A stretch of 64,000 nt of DNA from Nipponacmea schrenckii. Lineage: Eukaryota > Mollusca > Gastropoda > Lottiidae. Where the stretch lies: contig JAUJPP010000005.1 of assembly GCA_030562195.1 (NCBI GenBank), positions 17,037,106 through 17,101,105 of the forward strand, given 5' to 3'. The translations under genes and the position numbers were made by a program. Shown here one piece after another: positions 25,701-33,554 of this stretch. Position 1 is the first letter of the stretch, and the number at the start of each line of letters is the position of its first letter. The notes under the pieces are model-generated. The model searched no databases and was not told the DNA's origin. It saw nothing but the letters and a program-made list of their open reading frames with translations.

Positions 25701-26477
25701 TTCCAATCATCTGATAAATCAGGCACTTTGTTTAAAGTTAAGTTTTGGAGAATTAGGTCCAGGAATTGTCGCTTTAACTGATTTTAGTCTCTTACAGAGA
25801 CATTTCTTATTAAAATTGTATCATTTGATTCACAACAGATTTTAGCAAATTTTCATTTTGGCTGATCTGTAAAAAGTATTGCAAAAGGAATGTTGTGATT
25901 CACAAATGGTGTAATTTTTAAGTGATACTGTGTCTTGGCATGAACATAAAATTTTAGTTCTCAAGAAAGGTCAATATGAGTATATATTCATCAGTGACTT
26001 TACCTGGTATCATATAACAATAATAATTATTTGCAATTTTATGGATAATTACTATGTAACTTTTGATTTATTGAATTATATAAGGATTCTGTTACCTTAT
26101 GACACCAGGCGAGTTCACTGGTGAATAAATACTCATATTGACCATGCTTGTGAACTAAAATTTTATGTTCATTCTAAGACACAGTATTTCTTTAACTTGA
26201 AGTCTGCTCTTACAATGCTGAAGTTGTTTATTAGCTGAACATTAGAAACAAATAGAAAGGTATGGCATATTCTAGCGTAGAATGAAATAGAGTGCTCTGG
26301 TTGTTCAACAATGTCCATAACAATTATATATGTTGTATGATTTTATTTCAGGTAACTAAAAGGTCATCCACAGCAGGTTTGGGAGCTCAAGGGTCAAGCT
26401 ATGGAGTAGATGCATCTGCCTCTTATCATGACAGTATTAAACAGGCCATGCGGTATAGATACAATGAATGTGAATGA
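1518..26477 (+). CDS. RBM5/RBM10: RBM5/RBM10-type RNA-binding splicing factor, 3' part of gene (14 exons)
   Basis: Exons join(1518-1779, 4455-4488, 8949-9033, 20432-20487, 21062-21113, 21470-21561, 22025-22186, 22710-22841, 23145-23189, 23609-23818, 24089-24154, 24900-24973, 25194-25335, 26352-26477). Every junction is AG/GT and keeps frame, giving 511 codons plus stop. Numbering from the first full codon: RRM2 about 1-87; OCRE about 172-217 with its tyrosine-rich repeats; acidic stretch 321-335; C2H2 finger C352/C355/H368/H375; G-patch about 443-490; charged C-terminus. RRM2-OCRE-ZnF-G-patch is the order of RBM5, RBM6 and RBM10, nuclear proteins that act in early spliceosome assembly and alternative splicing; OCRE binds spliceosomal SmN/B. 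The first exon begins with two bases of a split codon, so RRM1 and the RanBP2 finger lie upstream of the window. I see no break and think it functional. Assignment among the three vertebrate paralogues is not possible by eye. Confidence 0.93.
1816..4179 (+). mobile_element. Pearl/Helentron-like element P2
   Basis: Complete copy in RBM5/10 intron 1. The 5' head is T-rich followed by TATACGCCCAC and a (CCGT)n microsatellite. A second head lies at 2339-2424. About 13 tandem cores of about 160 bp follow. The 3' end has GTGGGCGTATATTACC, the hairpin CTTGCC-T-GGCAAG and CTATCTT. TATACGCCCAC and GTGGGCGTATA form subterminal inverted repeats. Non-autonomous: the short ORFs inside are just translated microsatellite or core. 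Confidence 0.85.
4455..4488 (+). CDS. RBM5/RBM10: RBM5/10 exon: 34-nt linker exon
   Basis: A very short exon between TTTCAG and GTAAGTTG. Read in the phase left by the RRM exon it gives a Met/Gln-rich linker ([11 protein letters not shown]). It lies only about 270 bases after the end of a 2.4-kb repeat insertion. Its size and isolation make it easy for gene finders to miss. Confidence 0.8.
5546..8249 (+). mobile_element. Pearl/Helentron-like element P3b, second subfamily, nested in P3a
   Basis: The head TTTTTATACGCCCACACAT pairs with ATGTGGGCGTAT, followed by (GTCT)n. Cores have the phrases ACACGATAGAGACCACATT and GATGGATTTTGA. About 7930-8200 is non-core. The 3' end is GGTGGGCATATTACG with the hairpin CGATGG-G-CCATCG at 8233-8245 and then CTAT. 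Its ends match the complete minus-strand element at 60645-62245. It is itself interrupted by an R1 element at 5893-7039. Confidence 0.75.
5893..7039 (+). mobile_element. R1 Helentron-like element, full length, nested in P3b
   Basis: 1147 bp. In this orientation it starts TTACGTATTTCGACTTTGG with an imperfect hairpin, then a long T tract. It ends TCGAAATACGT, then hairpin AATTG-TAAG-CAATT and CTAG. It is nearly identical, by eye, to the reverse complement of 37367-38510. The surrounding core reads GAGTTAT / TGCTCTTG, which is the uninterrupted GAGTTATTGCCCTTG of sister units. It therefore inserted between two Ts with no target-site duplication. No plausible ORF. Confidence 0.8.
8949..9033 (+). 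CDS. RBM5/RBM10: RBM5/10 exon: Tyr/Gln-rich linker
   Basis: The acceptor is TTTTCTAG and the donor GTACGTTT. It encodes a Gly/Ser/Gln/Tyr-rich low-complexity segment ([10 protein letters not shown]) between RRM2 and OCRE, as in vertebrate RBM5/10. It ends with one base of a glycine codon. The following intron is 11.4 kb and contains all the nested elements of 9440-20045. Confidence 0.87.
9440..9694. mobile_element. Small element with 21-bp terminal inverted repeats
   Basis: GCCCACGATATTTCTTTTAAT at 9440-9460 is repeated perfectly inverted at 9674-9694, bounding 255 bp. The interior includes a scrap of pearl-like core and the first bases of the TTAAGGAGGTTGGAGCG end seen at 10801. It looks like a MITE or a composite that captured neighbouring repeats. 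I could not assign a clear target-site duplication. Confidence 0.55.
9720..10800 (+). mobile_element. Pearl/Helentron-like element PA, left part
   Basis: An eroded head at 9720-9785 (TATACACCCACATCCGTCCG), cores, a second head at 10290-10390, then cores up to AAAACCAG at 10800, where the TTAA-bounded element interrupts it. The sequence resumes at 14189. The empty-site sequence AAAACCAGTTAAATCGAAA is visible uninterrupted at about 27386-27404. Confidence 0.75.
10801..14188. mobile_element. TTAA-bounded DNA transposon (piggyBac-type target site)
   Basis: The left end is TTAA followed by GGAGGTTGGAGCG; the right end is CGCTCCAACCTCC followed by TTAA. That gives perfect 13-bp terminal inverted repeats and a TTAA target duplication. 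Without the pearl-like insertion at 11333-13716 it is only about 1.0 kb and has no recognisable transposase, so it is non-autonomous. TTAA duplication is characteristic of piggyBac; that assignment is inference from the target site alone. Confidence 0.75.
11333..13716 (+). mobile_element. Pearl/Helentron-like element PB, nested in the TTAA element
   Basis: The first head is at 11333-11420 (TATACGCCCACAT, CGGTCC repeats). About five cores of 160 bp follow (GTATCCACGATAGAGGCTAC). A second head lies at 12303-12380 and then about eight cores of another type (ACTATAGAAGCTACAATT). The end is GTGGGCATATGTTACC, CTTGCCTGGCAAG and CTATCTT at 13679-13713. Two core families within one element show that arrays turn over within copies. 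Confidence 0.8.
14189..15259 (+). mobile_element. Pearl/Helentron-like element PA, right part
   Basis: Continues PA after the TTAA insertion: cores, then the 3' end with GTGGGCGTCTATTACC and CTTGCCTGGCAAG-CTATCTT at 15223-15259. The minus-strand DDE-like reading frame runs into this end, and its stop codon TAG is part of the element. Confidence 0.75.
15257..17133 (-). pseudogene. DDE/RNase-H-like transposase-family gene, main coding part
   Basis: A 527-codon frame (17185-15602) continues after a one-base frameshift at about 15625 into a second frame ending at 15253. Candidate catalytic residues in integrase order: WMDDK (D380/D381), MYTDGGPDH (D493) and, past the shift, WANLAERV (E). A VGEP-like IGEP motif follows the first Asp. 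I recall unnamed proteins of invertebrates with the pattern DGGPDHR...ARTAP..W.NP.ER, but cannot name the family. The first 18 codons of the long frame derive from the LINE 3' end, so its ATG is not real. The C-terminus is cut by element PA. Decayed, antisense in RBM5/10 intron 3. Confidence 0.6.
17122..17133. repeat. Target-site duplication, LINE 3' side
   Basis: AATCTGACAGTT, paired with AATTTGACAGTT at 18361-18372. Marks the LINE insertion into the DDE-like exon. Confidence 0.75.
17134..18364 (-). pseudogene. 5'-truncated LINE (CR1/L2/Jockey-like), RT C-terminus and 3' UTR
   Basis: On the minus strand it contains an RT/maturase tail pattern: [28 protein letters not shown], then after a frameshift (about 17985) [20 protein letters not shown] and a cysteine/[15 protein letters not shown] end. 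The 3' UTR has a perfect hairpin AAGCCTGT/ACAGGCTT (17207-17222) and ends near AATAAAATATTGTTTAAAT. It is flanked by AAT[C/T]TGACAGTT at 17122-17133 and 18361-18372, a 12-bp duplication with one mismatch. Confidence 0.8.
18361..18372. repeat. Target-site duplication, LINE 5' side
   Basis: AATTTGACAGTT, the partner of 17122-17133. Confidence 0.75.
18373..18406 (-). pseudogene. DDE-like gene, exon fragment left of the LINE
   Basis: After a good acceptor (minus strand TTTATAATTTCAG, intron boundary 18407) the frame [14 protein letters not shown] runs to the LINE target duplication and continues in the same frame after the LINE at 17133 (LSDLLMIPW). This shows that one exon was split by the insertion. 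Confidence 0.55.
18611..19431 (-). pseudogene. DDE-like gene, 5' exons
   Basis: A frame ending GPPQ at a CAG/GTAGGT donor (18611) is in phase with the acceptor at 18407. Upstream it includes a segment with [21 protein letters not shown] second frame (19205-18837) is Ser/Thr-rich and then [15 protein letters not shown]; it abuts the first about 18835 with a one-base frame difference. A third frame begins near ATG 19329-19431. Most likely these are the N-terminal part of the same gene with small indels or unseen introns. Function unknown. Confidence 0.45.
19576..20045. mobile_element. TTAA-bounded MITE-like element
   Basis: TTAA followed by AGGGGCACA at 19576-19588 is mirrored by TGTGCCCCT and TTAA at 20033-20045; with the outer bases, 14 bp are perfectly inverted. 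The 470-bp interior has no credible ORF. Parts recur inverted at 58301-58417 and 63755-64000. It lies about 145 bp upstream of the DDE-like gene start, so it may act as that gene's 5' flank rather than being an independent MITE. Confidence 0.65.
20046..20431. other. End of RBM5/10 intron 3
   Basis: Unique AT-rich sequence with the acceptor of the exon at 20432. I see nothing else in it. Confidence 0.4.
20432..20487 (+). CDS. RBM5/RBM10: RBM5/10 exon: Ala/Gln linker
   Basis: The exon starts after ATTGTAG and ends before GTTAGTTT. In the phase required it reads [18 protein letters not shown], a helical Ala/Gln segment. It ends on a codon boundary. Confidence 0.85.
21062..21113 (+). CDS. RBM5/RBM10: RBM5/10 exon: linker before OCRE
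   Basis: 52 nt between GATTCAG and GTAAGTAT, encoding [17 protein letters not shown] plus one base of a proline codon. It continues the Tyr/Gln/Ser composition of the linker. Confidence 0.85.
21470..21561 (+). CDS. RBM5/RBM10: RBM5/10 exon: first half of OCRE domain
   Basis: The acceptor is ATATTTTAG and the donor GTATGTCT. It contains the first OCRE repeats, with the signature [18 protein letters not shown]. The OCRE is split between this exon and the next at a codon boundary. Confidence 0.93.
22025..22186 (+). CDS. RBM5/RBM10: RBM5/10 exon: second half of OCRE and Lys-rich tail
   Basis: It starts after TTTCAG with [14 protein letters not shown], completing the OCRE, and ends in a Asn/Asp/Lys-rich stretch before GTTTGTTT. 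The tryptophan and tyrosines typical of OCRE strands are present. Confidence 0.93.
22710..22841 (+). CDS. RBM5/RBM10: RBM5/10 exon: conserved EMEKWAK segment
   Basis: 44 codons between ATTGTAG and GTAAGTTT. It starts [10 protein letters not shown] and ends [11 protein letters not shown]. Both motifs sit downstream of OCRE in vertebrate RBM5/10 (recalled family feature). The segment is lysine- and serine-rich. Confidence 0.92.
23145..23189 (+). CDS. RBM5/RBM10: RBM5/10 exon: Lys/Pro linker
   Basis: 45 nt between TTTATAG and GTAAGTTT, encoding [15 protein letters not shown]. Exon length is a multiple of three and it starts and ends in phase 0, so skipping would keep frame. Confidence 0.85.
23609..23818 (+). 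CDS. RBM5/RBM10: RBM5/10 exon: acidic stretch and C2H2 zinc finger
   Basis: 70 codons. It contains [12 protein letters not shown] and then a single finger C-x2-C-x12-H-x6-H (ACLLCKRQF...MSDLHK) with all four zinc ligands intact. The donor GTGAGTGT follows the final lysine codon. Confidence 0.93.
24089..24154 (+). CDS. RBM5/RBM10: RBM5/10 exon: post-finger helix
   Basis: 22 codons between TTTTTTAG and GTAATTGA, reading [20 protein letters not shown] and on. Phase 0 at both ends. Confidence 0.83.
24900..24973 (+). CDS. RBM5/RBM10: RBM5/10 exon: [13 protein letters not shown] segment
   Basis: The acceptor is TATTTCAG and the donor GTAAGGAT. It encodes [18 protein letters not shown], a basic motif found just before the G-patch in RBM5/10 proteins. 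It ends with two bases of an asparagine codon. Confidence 0.92.
25194..25335 (+). CDS. RBM5/RBM10: RBM5/10 exon: G-patch
   Basis: It starts after ATTGTAG and ends before GTAGGTTC. It encodes [19 protein letters not shown], the glycine-rich G-patch core that in this class contacts and activates DEAH-box helicases. The conserved GW and GLG glycines are intact. The G-patch finishes in the next exon. Confidence 0.94.
25918..26195. mobile_element. TTAA-bounded MITE with about 95-bp inverted repeats
   Basis: The left end is TTAA-GTGATACTGTGTCTT and the right end AAGACACAGTATTTCT-TTAA. The arms, containing GAACATAAAATTTTAGTTC and GGTCAATATGAGTATA, are inverted over about 95 bp each, so the 278-bp element can fold nearly completely. 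It lies in the last RBM5/10 intron, about 150 bp upstream of the terminal exon. A related half-copy is at 31585-31678. Confidence 0.8.
26352..26477 (+). CDS. RBM5/RBM10: RBM5/10 terminal exon
   Basis: The acceptor is TTATTTCAG. It encodes the end of the G-patch ([11 protein letters not shown]) and the C-terminal helix ([14 protein letters not shown]), then TGA at 26475-26477. The family ends in a similar Ser-Tyr-x-Asp/Lys-Ala-Met helix, so this is the natural C-terminus. Confidence 0.92.
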   Translation, partial: VTKRSSTAGLGAQGSSYGVDASASYHDSIKQAMRYRYNECE

Positions 26478-26911
26478 ACAGGGTTTCTGTTTGCTGCTCT
26501 ATTCATAAAGAAGGCAGTATTGTGAAATATTATGTGGAGGTCTAAATGGAGATATATATAAACATCAAATCTAAAATAGCTGATTTGTATTTTAAAACTG
26601 AAAAAAAAGTCTGGGGTTAAATTAGTGCAATATGAATCATCTTATGAAGATATAATGTGTTCACACCATTCAAGCATCTAAATTTTAAATATGGTGGACT
26701 GAGTTTTATTTACTGCTGATTTGGTGTTGTGTTGTCCAAGTCTAAATAGATTGAAAGTAATGAATCACTTTAAGTAGGACAGAAGAATTTTCTTCGTTCT
26801 TTTTGTCTTGACTTTATTATAGTGGTTAAAATTGACATTGTGTGGTGATAGAAGACAAATCATACCTTATCATTAAACATAGTTTATGTTATGTGACTGA
26901 AACCGGTGTGA
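26478..26911 (+). other. Probable 3' UTR of the RBM5/10-like gene
   Basis: Unique AT-rich sequence between the stop codon and the next repeat. The first polyadenylation-like signal I see is ATTAAA at 26872-26877, 40 bases before the repeat begins. AATAAA-type signals farther on (about 29178) would need a transcript that runs through the whole 26912-28706 repeat. Confidence 0.5.
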
Positions 26912-28706
26912 TTTTTTATACGCCCACATGAAATGGGGGGTGTATATTGTCGTCACCCCGTCCGTACGTCTGTCCGTCGGTCCGTCTGTCCGTCCACAAT
27001 TGCTCGTAAACACTCTACAAGGTGCAATTCTTGACAGATTTACATGAAACTTGATATGAGTGTTTATGATCACGCTAGGATGAACCCTATTGAAAATCAG
27101 CGAAATCGGAAAAAAATTAGTATGAGTTCTTGCCCTTGTTCTTGAATGGCTCATAAAAACTCTACAAGGTGCAATTCTTTACTGATTTTGATGAACTTGG
27201 TGTGAGAGTATGTTATAACTCAAGGATATTGAAAATCGAAAAACATTTAGTATGAGTTATTGCCCTTGTTCTTGAAAACGCTTTCAATTTTAGCTTGTAA
27301 ACACTCTTGAGAGAACAATTCTTAATGGATTTTGATGAAACTTGGCTTGAGTATTTGCTATCACCAAAGGATGAATCCTATTGAAAACCAGTTAAATCGA
27401 AAAAAAATTAATAACAGTTATTGCCCTTGTTTTTGAAAAGCGTTCAATTTTTGGCTTTAAAACACTCTACAAAGCACAGTTATCGACCGATTTTGACAAA
27501 ACTTGTTGAAATTGTTTAATATCACCCAAGGATGAACCCTTTTGAAAATAGAAAATATCGAAATATATTTAATACGAATTATTGTCCTTGTTCTATAAAA
27601 TGTGTTGGATTTTTGCCTTGTAAACACTCTACAAGTCACAATTCTTGAGCGATTTTGACGTAACTTGGCATGAGTATTTGTAATCACCTAAGGATGAACC
27701 CTATTGAAATTCAGTTAAATCGAAAAATATTTAGTATCAGTTATTGCCCTTGTTTTTGAAAACGCGTTCAATTTATGGCTTGTAAACACTCTACAAAGCA
27801 CAATTATTGACCGATTTTGACACAAAGTGCTGAAATTGTTTAATATCACCCAAGGATGAACCCTTTTGAAAATACAAAATATCGAAATATATTTAATACG
27901 AATTATTGCCCTTGCTTTATAAAATGTGTTCGATTTTTTCTTTGTAAACACTCTTCAAGTCACAATTCTTGAGCGATTTTGACGTAACTTGGCATGAGTA
28001 TTTGTAATCACCTAATGATCAAACTTATTGAAAAATATTAAGTATTTAGTAATTGCCCTTTCTAACTTGTAAACCTTCTTGAAGGCACTATGATTTACAG
28101 ATTTTGACAAAATTTGCTGAAAATGTTTATTATCACTCAAGGATGAACCCTATTGAAAACAAGAAATATCATGTAATATTTGATTGCCCTTGTTATTTCA
28201 AATGATTTCAATTTTTTGGCTCATAAACACTCTGCAAGTCACATTTCCTGACTGATTGTAATGGAACTTGGCATGAGTATGTGGAATCACCAAAGGATGA
28301 ACCCTATTGAAAATCAGAGAATTTCTAAAAATACTTAATATCAATTATTGCTCTGTTTTTGAAAAAACCATCAAAATTTTAGCTCGTAAACGCTTTAGAA
28401 GGCACAATGCTTTACAGATTTTGACAGAACTTGCTGAAATTTTAATTATCATTCAAGGATGAACCCTATTGAAAAGAAATATCACAAAATATTTAATATG
28501 AATTATTGCCCTTGTTCTTTAAAACAAGGATTCACCAATCAAAAATACTGAAAATCTATAAGGAGTTATTGCCTTGTTAATAAGTATAAGAAGGAAACTT
28601 ATATTGTACATTTATCACCTTAGAAACGAAGTTTATGTATATTTTATTTTTTATTCAAAATCAATGCTGCCAGAGGGCGTATATTACCTTGCCTGGCAAG
28701 CTATCT
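26912..28706 (+). mobile_element. Pearl/Helentron-like element P4
   Basis: Complete: head TTTTTTATACGCCCACATG with CCGT/CGGT microsatellite (26912-26998), about ten 160-bp cores, and end GAGGGCGTATATTACC, CTTGCCTGGCAAG, CTATCTT (28672-28706). It lies just after the RBM5/10 3' UTR. Confidence 0.82.
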
Positions 28707-29688
28707 TTTTATAAATATTCTGTTATATATGAGTTTCCTCTTTATTCCACATTTCTGATTCTAACCAATGAATGTTTACCATGGTCCATGTTTGATAGTA
28801 AAACACAAGTGATGCTAGCTGACACTAACCTAGTTCACAGTCGTTTTGAATCTCTACCTCAACTGAATAACTTTAACCTTTTAGGGCAAAAAATCTTTTA
28901 ACTAAGCCTTAAAATCATATATTAAAGGTTTAGAAAAGGCTTTAAAGCTTATTTTTTGACATTTTTTTTTTTTTCAACATTTATTAAAAAAAAGTAGAGT
29001 TCAAAAATAGCGATGAACTAAGTTTATGTGTGTTTTGTCTAGGTAAGATAGAAAACAATGTTATGAATTAGTTGTAGTGTTATATATGTCTCTGTATAGA
29101 AAACAGTGTTATGAATTAGTTGTAGTGTTATATATGTATGTGCAAAATATACAAGTCATGTCATTGTACAAATTGTAAATAAAAAATAACTTTCATCTTC
29201 TACGACTTCTGACAAGTACTAAAGGCATCTGATCAATATATGGATTCAGCAGACTTTGGCGCTCAAAATCCAGTGGTTGGGGTTGCTATAGTTTTGGGTT
29301 AAATTTCCTTTTGTCGAATAAGACGCTGTTATAAACATGTCTATTATAAGATGCAATGGATCTATAGTCAAAAGAGTACAATTTTATAAAGACCGCTGAA
29401 AATTTCCAAATATCATTACATTCTGCAAAAATTCTAATGGAAAACATACAATTTGATTCGATTTGCGTATCAAGATGGATTATGCATATCATAAGATGTT
29501 ATGGATGGAAAGAATGTTATTTTGATACTTATACCGCTTAATCTGAACCCTGCCCCTGACAGTCGCAGCTTCTATGAGCTCTCTCAGACAACTTAGAATT
29601 GTGTAACTTGATGTGGGACTTACAAATTGCAGTTGGTATTTGGCTTTGTCTGGACATGACTTAAGAAACTCTAAATTCCTAGTAAATT
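28707..29688. other. Intergenic unique sequence
   Basis: AT-rich sequence with poly(T) and poly(A) runs at about 28960-28995 and no supported gene. It contains the tandem duplication below and an AATAAA at about 29178 that could be a distal polyadenylation site. Confidence 0.4.
29046..29142 (+). repeat. Two-copy tandem duplication, about 52 bp
   Basis: The text TGTTATGAATTAGTTGTAG followed by TGTTATATATGT occurs twice in a row with the same spacer start (TAGAAAACA). Confidence 0.7.
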
Positions 29689-30188
29689 NNNNNNNNNNNN
29701 NNNNNNNNNNNNNNNNNNNNNNNNNNNNNNNNNNNNNNNNNNNNNNNNNNNNNNNNNNNNNNNNNNNNNNNNNNNNNNNNNNNNNNNNNNNNNNNNNNNN
29801 NNNNNNNNNNNNNNNNNNNNNNNNNNNNNNNNNNNNNNNNNNNNNNNNNNNNNNNNNNNNNNNNNNNNNNNNNNNNNNNNNNNNNNNNNNNNNNNNNNNN
29901 NNNNNNNNNNNNNNNNNNNNNNNNNNNNNNNNNNNNNNNNNNNNNNNNNNNNNNNNNNNNNNNNNNNNNNNNNNNNNNNNNNNNNNNNNNNNNNNNNNNN
30001 NNNNNNNNNNNNNNNNNNNNNNNNNNNNNNNNNNNNNNNNNNNNNNNNNNNNNNNNNNNNNNNNNNNNNNNNNNNNNNNNNNNNNNNNNNNNNNNNNNNN
30101 NNNNNNNNNNNNNNNNNNNNNNNNNNNNNNNNNNNNNNNNNNNNNNNNNNNNNNNNNNNNNNNNNNNNNNNNNNNNNNNNNNNNNNNN
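29689..30188. other. Assembly gap, 500 N
   Basis: Exactly 500 unknown bases, a typical default scaffold gap. It borders a 59-bp tandem array, which likely caused the break. Confidence 0.98.
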
Positions 30189-30842
30189 AGCATACCATCT
30201 CCAAAATAGTTCCAACTGTATCATATAATTGGCCTACCCTTATAATCAGAATGCCATCTCCAAAATAGTTCCAACTGTGTCATATTATAGGCCTACCCTT
30301 ATAATCAGAATGCCATCTCCAAAATAGTTCCAACTATGTCATATTATAGGCCTACCCTTATAATAAAGAATGCCATCCCCAAAAAATAGTTCCAACTATG
30401 TCATATTATAGGCCTAGCCTTATAATCAGATTGCCATTTCCAAAATAGTTCCAACTTTGTCATATTATAGGCCTACCCTTATAATCAGAATGCCATCTCC
30501 AAAATAGTCCCAACTATGTCATATTATAGGCCTAGCCTTATAATGAGAATGCCATTTCCAATATAGTTCCAACTATGTCATATAATTGGCCTACCCTTAT
30601 AATCAGAATGCCATCTCCAAAATAGTCCCAACTGTGTCATATTATAGGCCTACCCTTATAATCAGAATGTCATTTCCAAAAAGTTCCAACTATGACATAT
30701 TATAGGCCTGCCCTTATAATCAGAATGCCATTTCTAAAATAGTTCCAACTATGTCATATTATATGCCTACCCTTATAATCGGAATGCCATTTCCAAAATA
30801 CTTCCAACTATGTCATATTATATGCCTACCCGAATGCCATTT
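30189..30842 (+). repeat. Satellite-like tandem array, 59-bp unit
   Basis: About eleven copies of a unit with CCATCTCCAAAATAGTTCC and ATTATAGGCCTACCCTTATA. Copies differ by a few substitutions and one-base indels. The array begins at the gap edge, so its true length is unknown. Confidence 0.92.
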
Positions 30843-31584
30843 CGATATAGTATTTTGATTATCTTGAAAAAGAATCTTCTTTAAGTTTACATTGAAAGGG
30901 AACTCATATCTCTCCAAGAAATTTCAATGTTAAAAAAATTAAAAATTTGGGCTAAAAATTGTTTTGTGTAATAACAAGTTTGAAGATAGATTACTATCAA
31001 GTGCTCAAGTTTATAAAGAGACATTCTATTTTGATGCTGATATTTTTTTTAAATCCTATAGTCGTTTACATCTTGCTATTTTAACATCTTTGATACAAGT
31101 AGAACAATGAGTTTATTGCCGTGGTCCGTATACGACAGCATTTATTTTTTTTAAGTTTTTGATTAAAAAAAATGGAATATAATTCTAAAACGGAAATATA
31201 ATTTTAAAACTTGTATTTTCAATAAATGCATGTCTCCAACAGTAAACAAAATGTTTGCTATACCTCACCTATATAATACCTGCATAAGCCAAGATAACAC
31301 TCGATCGATTATTTTAACGCGGTTCCCCTCTTCAGAGATACAGGTCTGAGGGACTGACATGGAAATACGTCTAGTCGTTGAGATCGGACAATACAGTCTG
31401 CTTTATGCCATTAAACATTATAAAGTTGAGATGAATCTATCAGTGAACTTACCTGCTGTCACAGAGTAACAGAATCCCTTAAAATCGTTAAGCGTTTTTC
31501 AATAATCAAATGCATCTTTATAGATAATTGCTTAGTTGTTTTATATTTTATTATTTATTTTTTTTATGTTATTTATGGCAGCAA
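30843..31584. other. Intergenic sequence
   Basis: AT-rich. I see no gene, no RNA and no clear repeat. Confidence 0.4.
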
Positions 31585-31678
31585 GTATATTTACTGATGA
31601 ATAGAACTCGTATGCCAAGTTTAAATTTTCAAATTTTATGTTCATTCTAAGACATATTATCCCTTTAAAAAGACCCCT
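31585..31678. mobile_element. Half-copy of the TTAA MITE of 25918-26195
   Basis: ACTGATGAATAGAACTCGTA, then TTTTATGTTCATTCTAAGAC and CCCTTTAA match the right arm of the MITE at 26110-26195 with several differences, including the TTAA boundary. Confidence 0.55.
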
Positions 31679-31953
31679 TTACAAATGGAAGTCGCAATAA
31701 CAGTAGACTTATAACGCTGTCCTGGCAAAATTTACCTCAATATCAAATCTGAGTATTTTGTAAGAGACGGGATTATTGTTAGATAGATTACTGAATATGA
31801 CAATGCAGAAAGCACAAATTAAAGTGAAAGAGATAGGTGACTGTTTCTTAAAAACAAACATTGAATATAAAAAATTGACACAATTATGTGTACAATATAT
31901 TAGTTGCTATTAGTCTAGCGTTTCGGCTAAATGCCTTCCTTAGAAACACTATA

Positions 31954-32515
31954 AAGATAGCTTGCCAGGCAAGGTAACATACGCCCACAATTCAGCATTA
32001 TTAAATCATTTGATTTTCCTTTGATTAATAACATCTATATATACAAACAAAATCTTCTTCTAAGTCGTCTAATTTGAATTTAACCGCTGTCTCACAACAA
32101 GTTTCATCAAAATCCATTGAAAATTGTAGTTTCTATTCACCCACAATACATTTTAATGGGATTTAAGGGCAATAATTCAAAAACCGTTCATTATAATTGT
32201 CAAGTTCGAACTTGACCGCCGCCTTATCAATTCCAATGCTCAAACCAAGTTTCATCAAAATCCATTGAAAATTGCAGATTCTATTGCACCCTCAATACAA
32301 TTTTGACGCAATTTTACTAAAGCAAGGGCAATTACTCAAAACGAGTTCTATGAAAAATCGTCAAATTCAAATTTAACTGCCATCTTTTAACTTCAAACTC
32401 TCACACCAACTTTCATCAAAATCCATTGAAAATTGTAGATTCTATTGAAATCCACATCCACAGTGAAATTTTGACATGATTTTACTAATTATAACGTCCA
32501 TTAAATATTAATATT
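31954..32515 (-). mobile_element. Pearl/Helentron-like element, truncated
   Basis: The 3' end lies at the left (AAGATAG-CTTGCC-A-GGCAAG, TATGTTACC equivalent, GTGGGCGTATG equivalent) and is followed by about three inverted cores with AAGTTTCATCAAAATCCATT. No head is present, so it is truncated on its 5' side. Confidence 0.72.
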
Positions 32516-33394
32516 GGTAAATAAAATATGAATGAAGGATCTTAATTTATAATCTTGAGGGAAATTCCTGAAATAAAAGATAAAATCAGGAATCAATGAA
32601 TGTCGTGTTAAATAAATATTATCATATCGTGATTCTAACTGAAGGAAATCTGTATAGAGAATCTTGCTCAGACTTCTTCAAACACTGTTAAACTCGAATC
32701 TGAGATTTACTTGGCAATCGTCGACAGGAAGCAGTGAATAATAGTAATAAAGTAATAAAATCCAGGAACATGTTTAACCTACTGTTGGTTTAGTTACCAA
32801 TTCATCTCCATCACAGATTCAGAGAGTATTAGCCTCTAATGAAATATAATGAAGTTTTGCATCATCCATCTTGACTCTTTAAAGGTACGCTATACGTCTT
32901 ACGGACCTAAAATTAAAGTATCAAACTTGGTCAATAAGAGAAGCCTATTTATATTCATCAGTTGTTAGATTTACCAGGTGCCGTTACCCAAGACAATATA
33001 ACCTCTATTATAAGATGATATATCCATTAAACTTATTATTATTATAAATTACTAAGTTAAATGGATTTTTACATGGTTTTACGGATTTGTTAGATTATAG
33101 GCGAACATTGATTCATTTTGGCCAAGTTTCAAAATGACATTTTGGTCATTCTAAGAGGTAGTAAATAAAGTCTTTCATAGGTAGATTATATAAAAAGTGA
33201 TATACATCGTGATAGCTGAATCTGGAAGCAACTGCATTTTCAACCATGTCATGCTTTCTAGAAAAAAAATAAATTGTCAACATTCAAGCTTCGGTTTAAA
33301 TTTCGGAGCTTCTGAGATTATAAAGTGTTTATTGTCGCGACAATAACCCGACGTCCGTTGTGTAGGCCTACAGGTGAAAATTGAAAAAAATGTT
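32516..33394. other. Intergenic sequence
   Basis: Nothing supported. AT-rich sequence without recognisable coding or repeats. Confidence 0.4.
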
Positions 33395-33494
33395 GATTAT
33401 TGCCCCAATGCTGAATGTTAGACAGGACATTTGTCTTTGTGTATTGGACCTTATTCTGAACCATGTAAAATAAAGAGTTTATTATTATCAAGAT
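33395..33494 (+). mobile_element. LINE 3' end remnant
   Basis: Matches the 3' end at 59758-59858: GACAGGACATTTGTCCTT-like hairpin (AGGACA-TTT-GTC with CTTTGTGTATTGG), CCATGTAAAATAAAGAGTTT and ATTATTAT. Only the last 100 bases are present. Confidence 0.65.
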
Positions 33495-33554
33495 TTATCT
33501 CTTACGACCCAGACACTCTTCCGGATTAAGTTAAGTCACAAGAATAAAACCAAA

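Noticed and set aside
29613..30209. Open frames spanning 29489-30224 and 51979-52632
   Set aside because: They consist of unknown residues across assembly gaps.
30189..30842. CRISPR-like array of 59-bp units
   Set aside because: Whole units repeat without unique spacers, and the genome is eukaryotic. It is a satellite.
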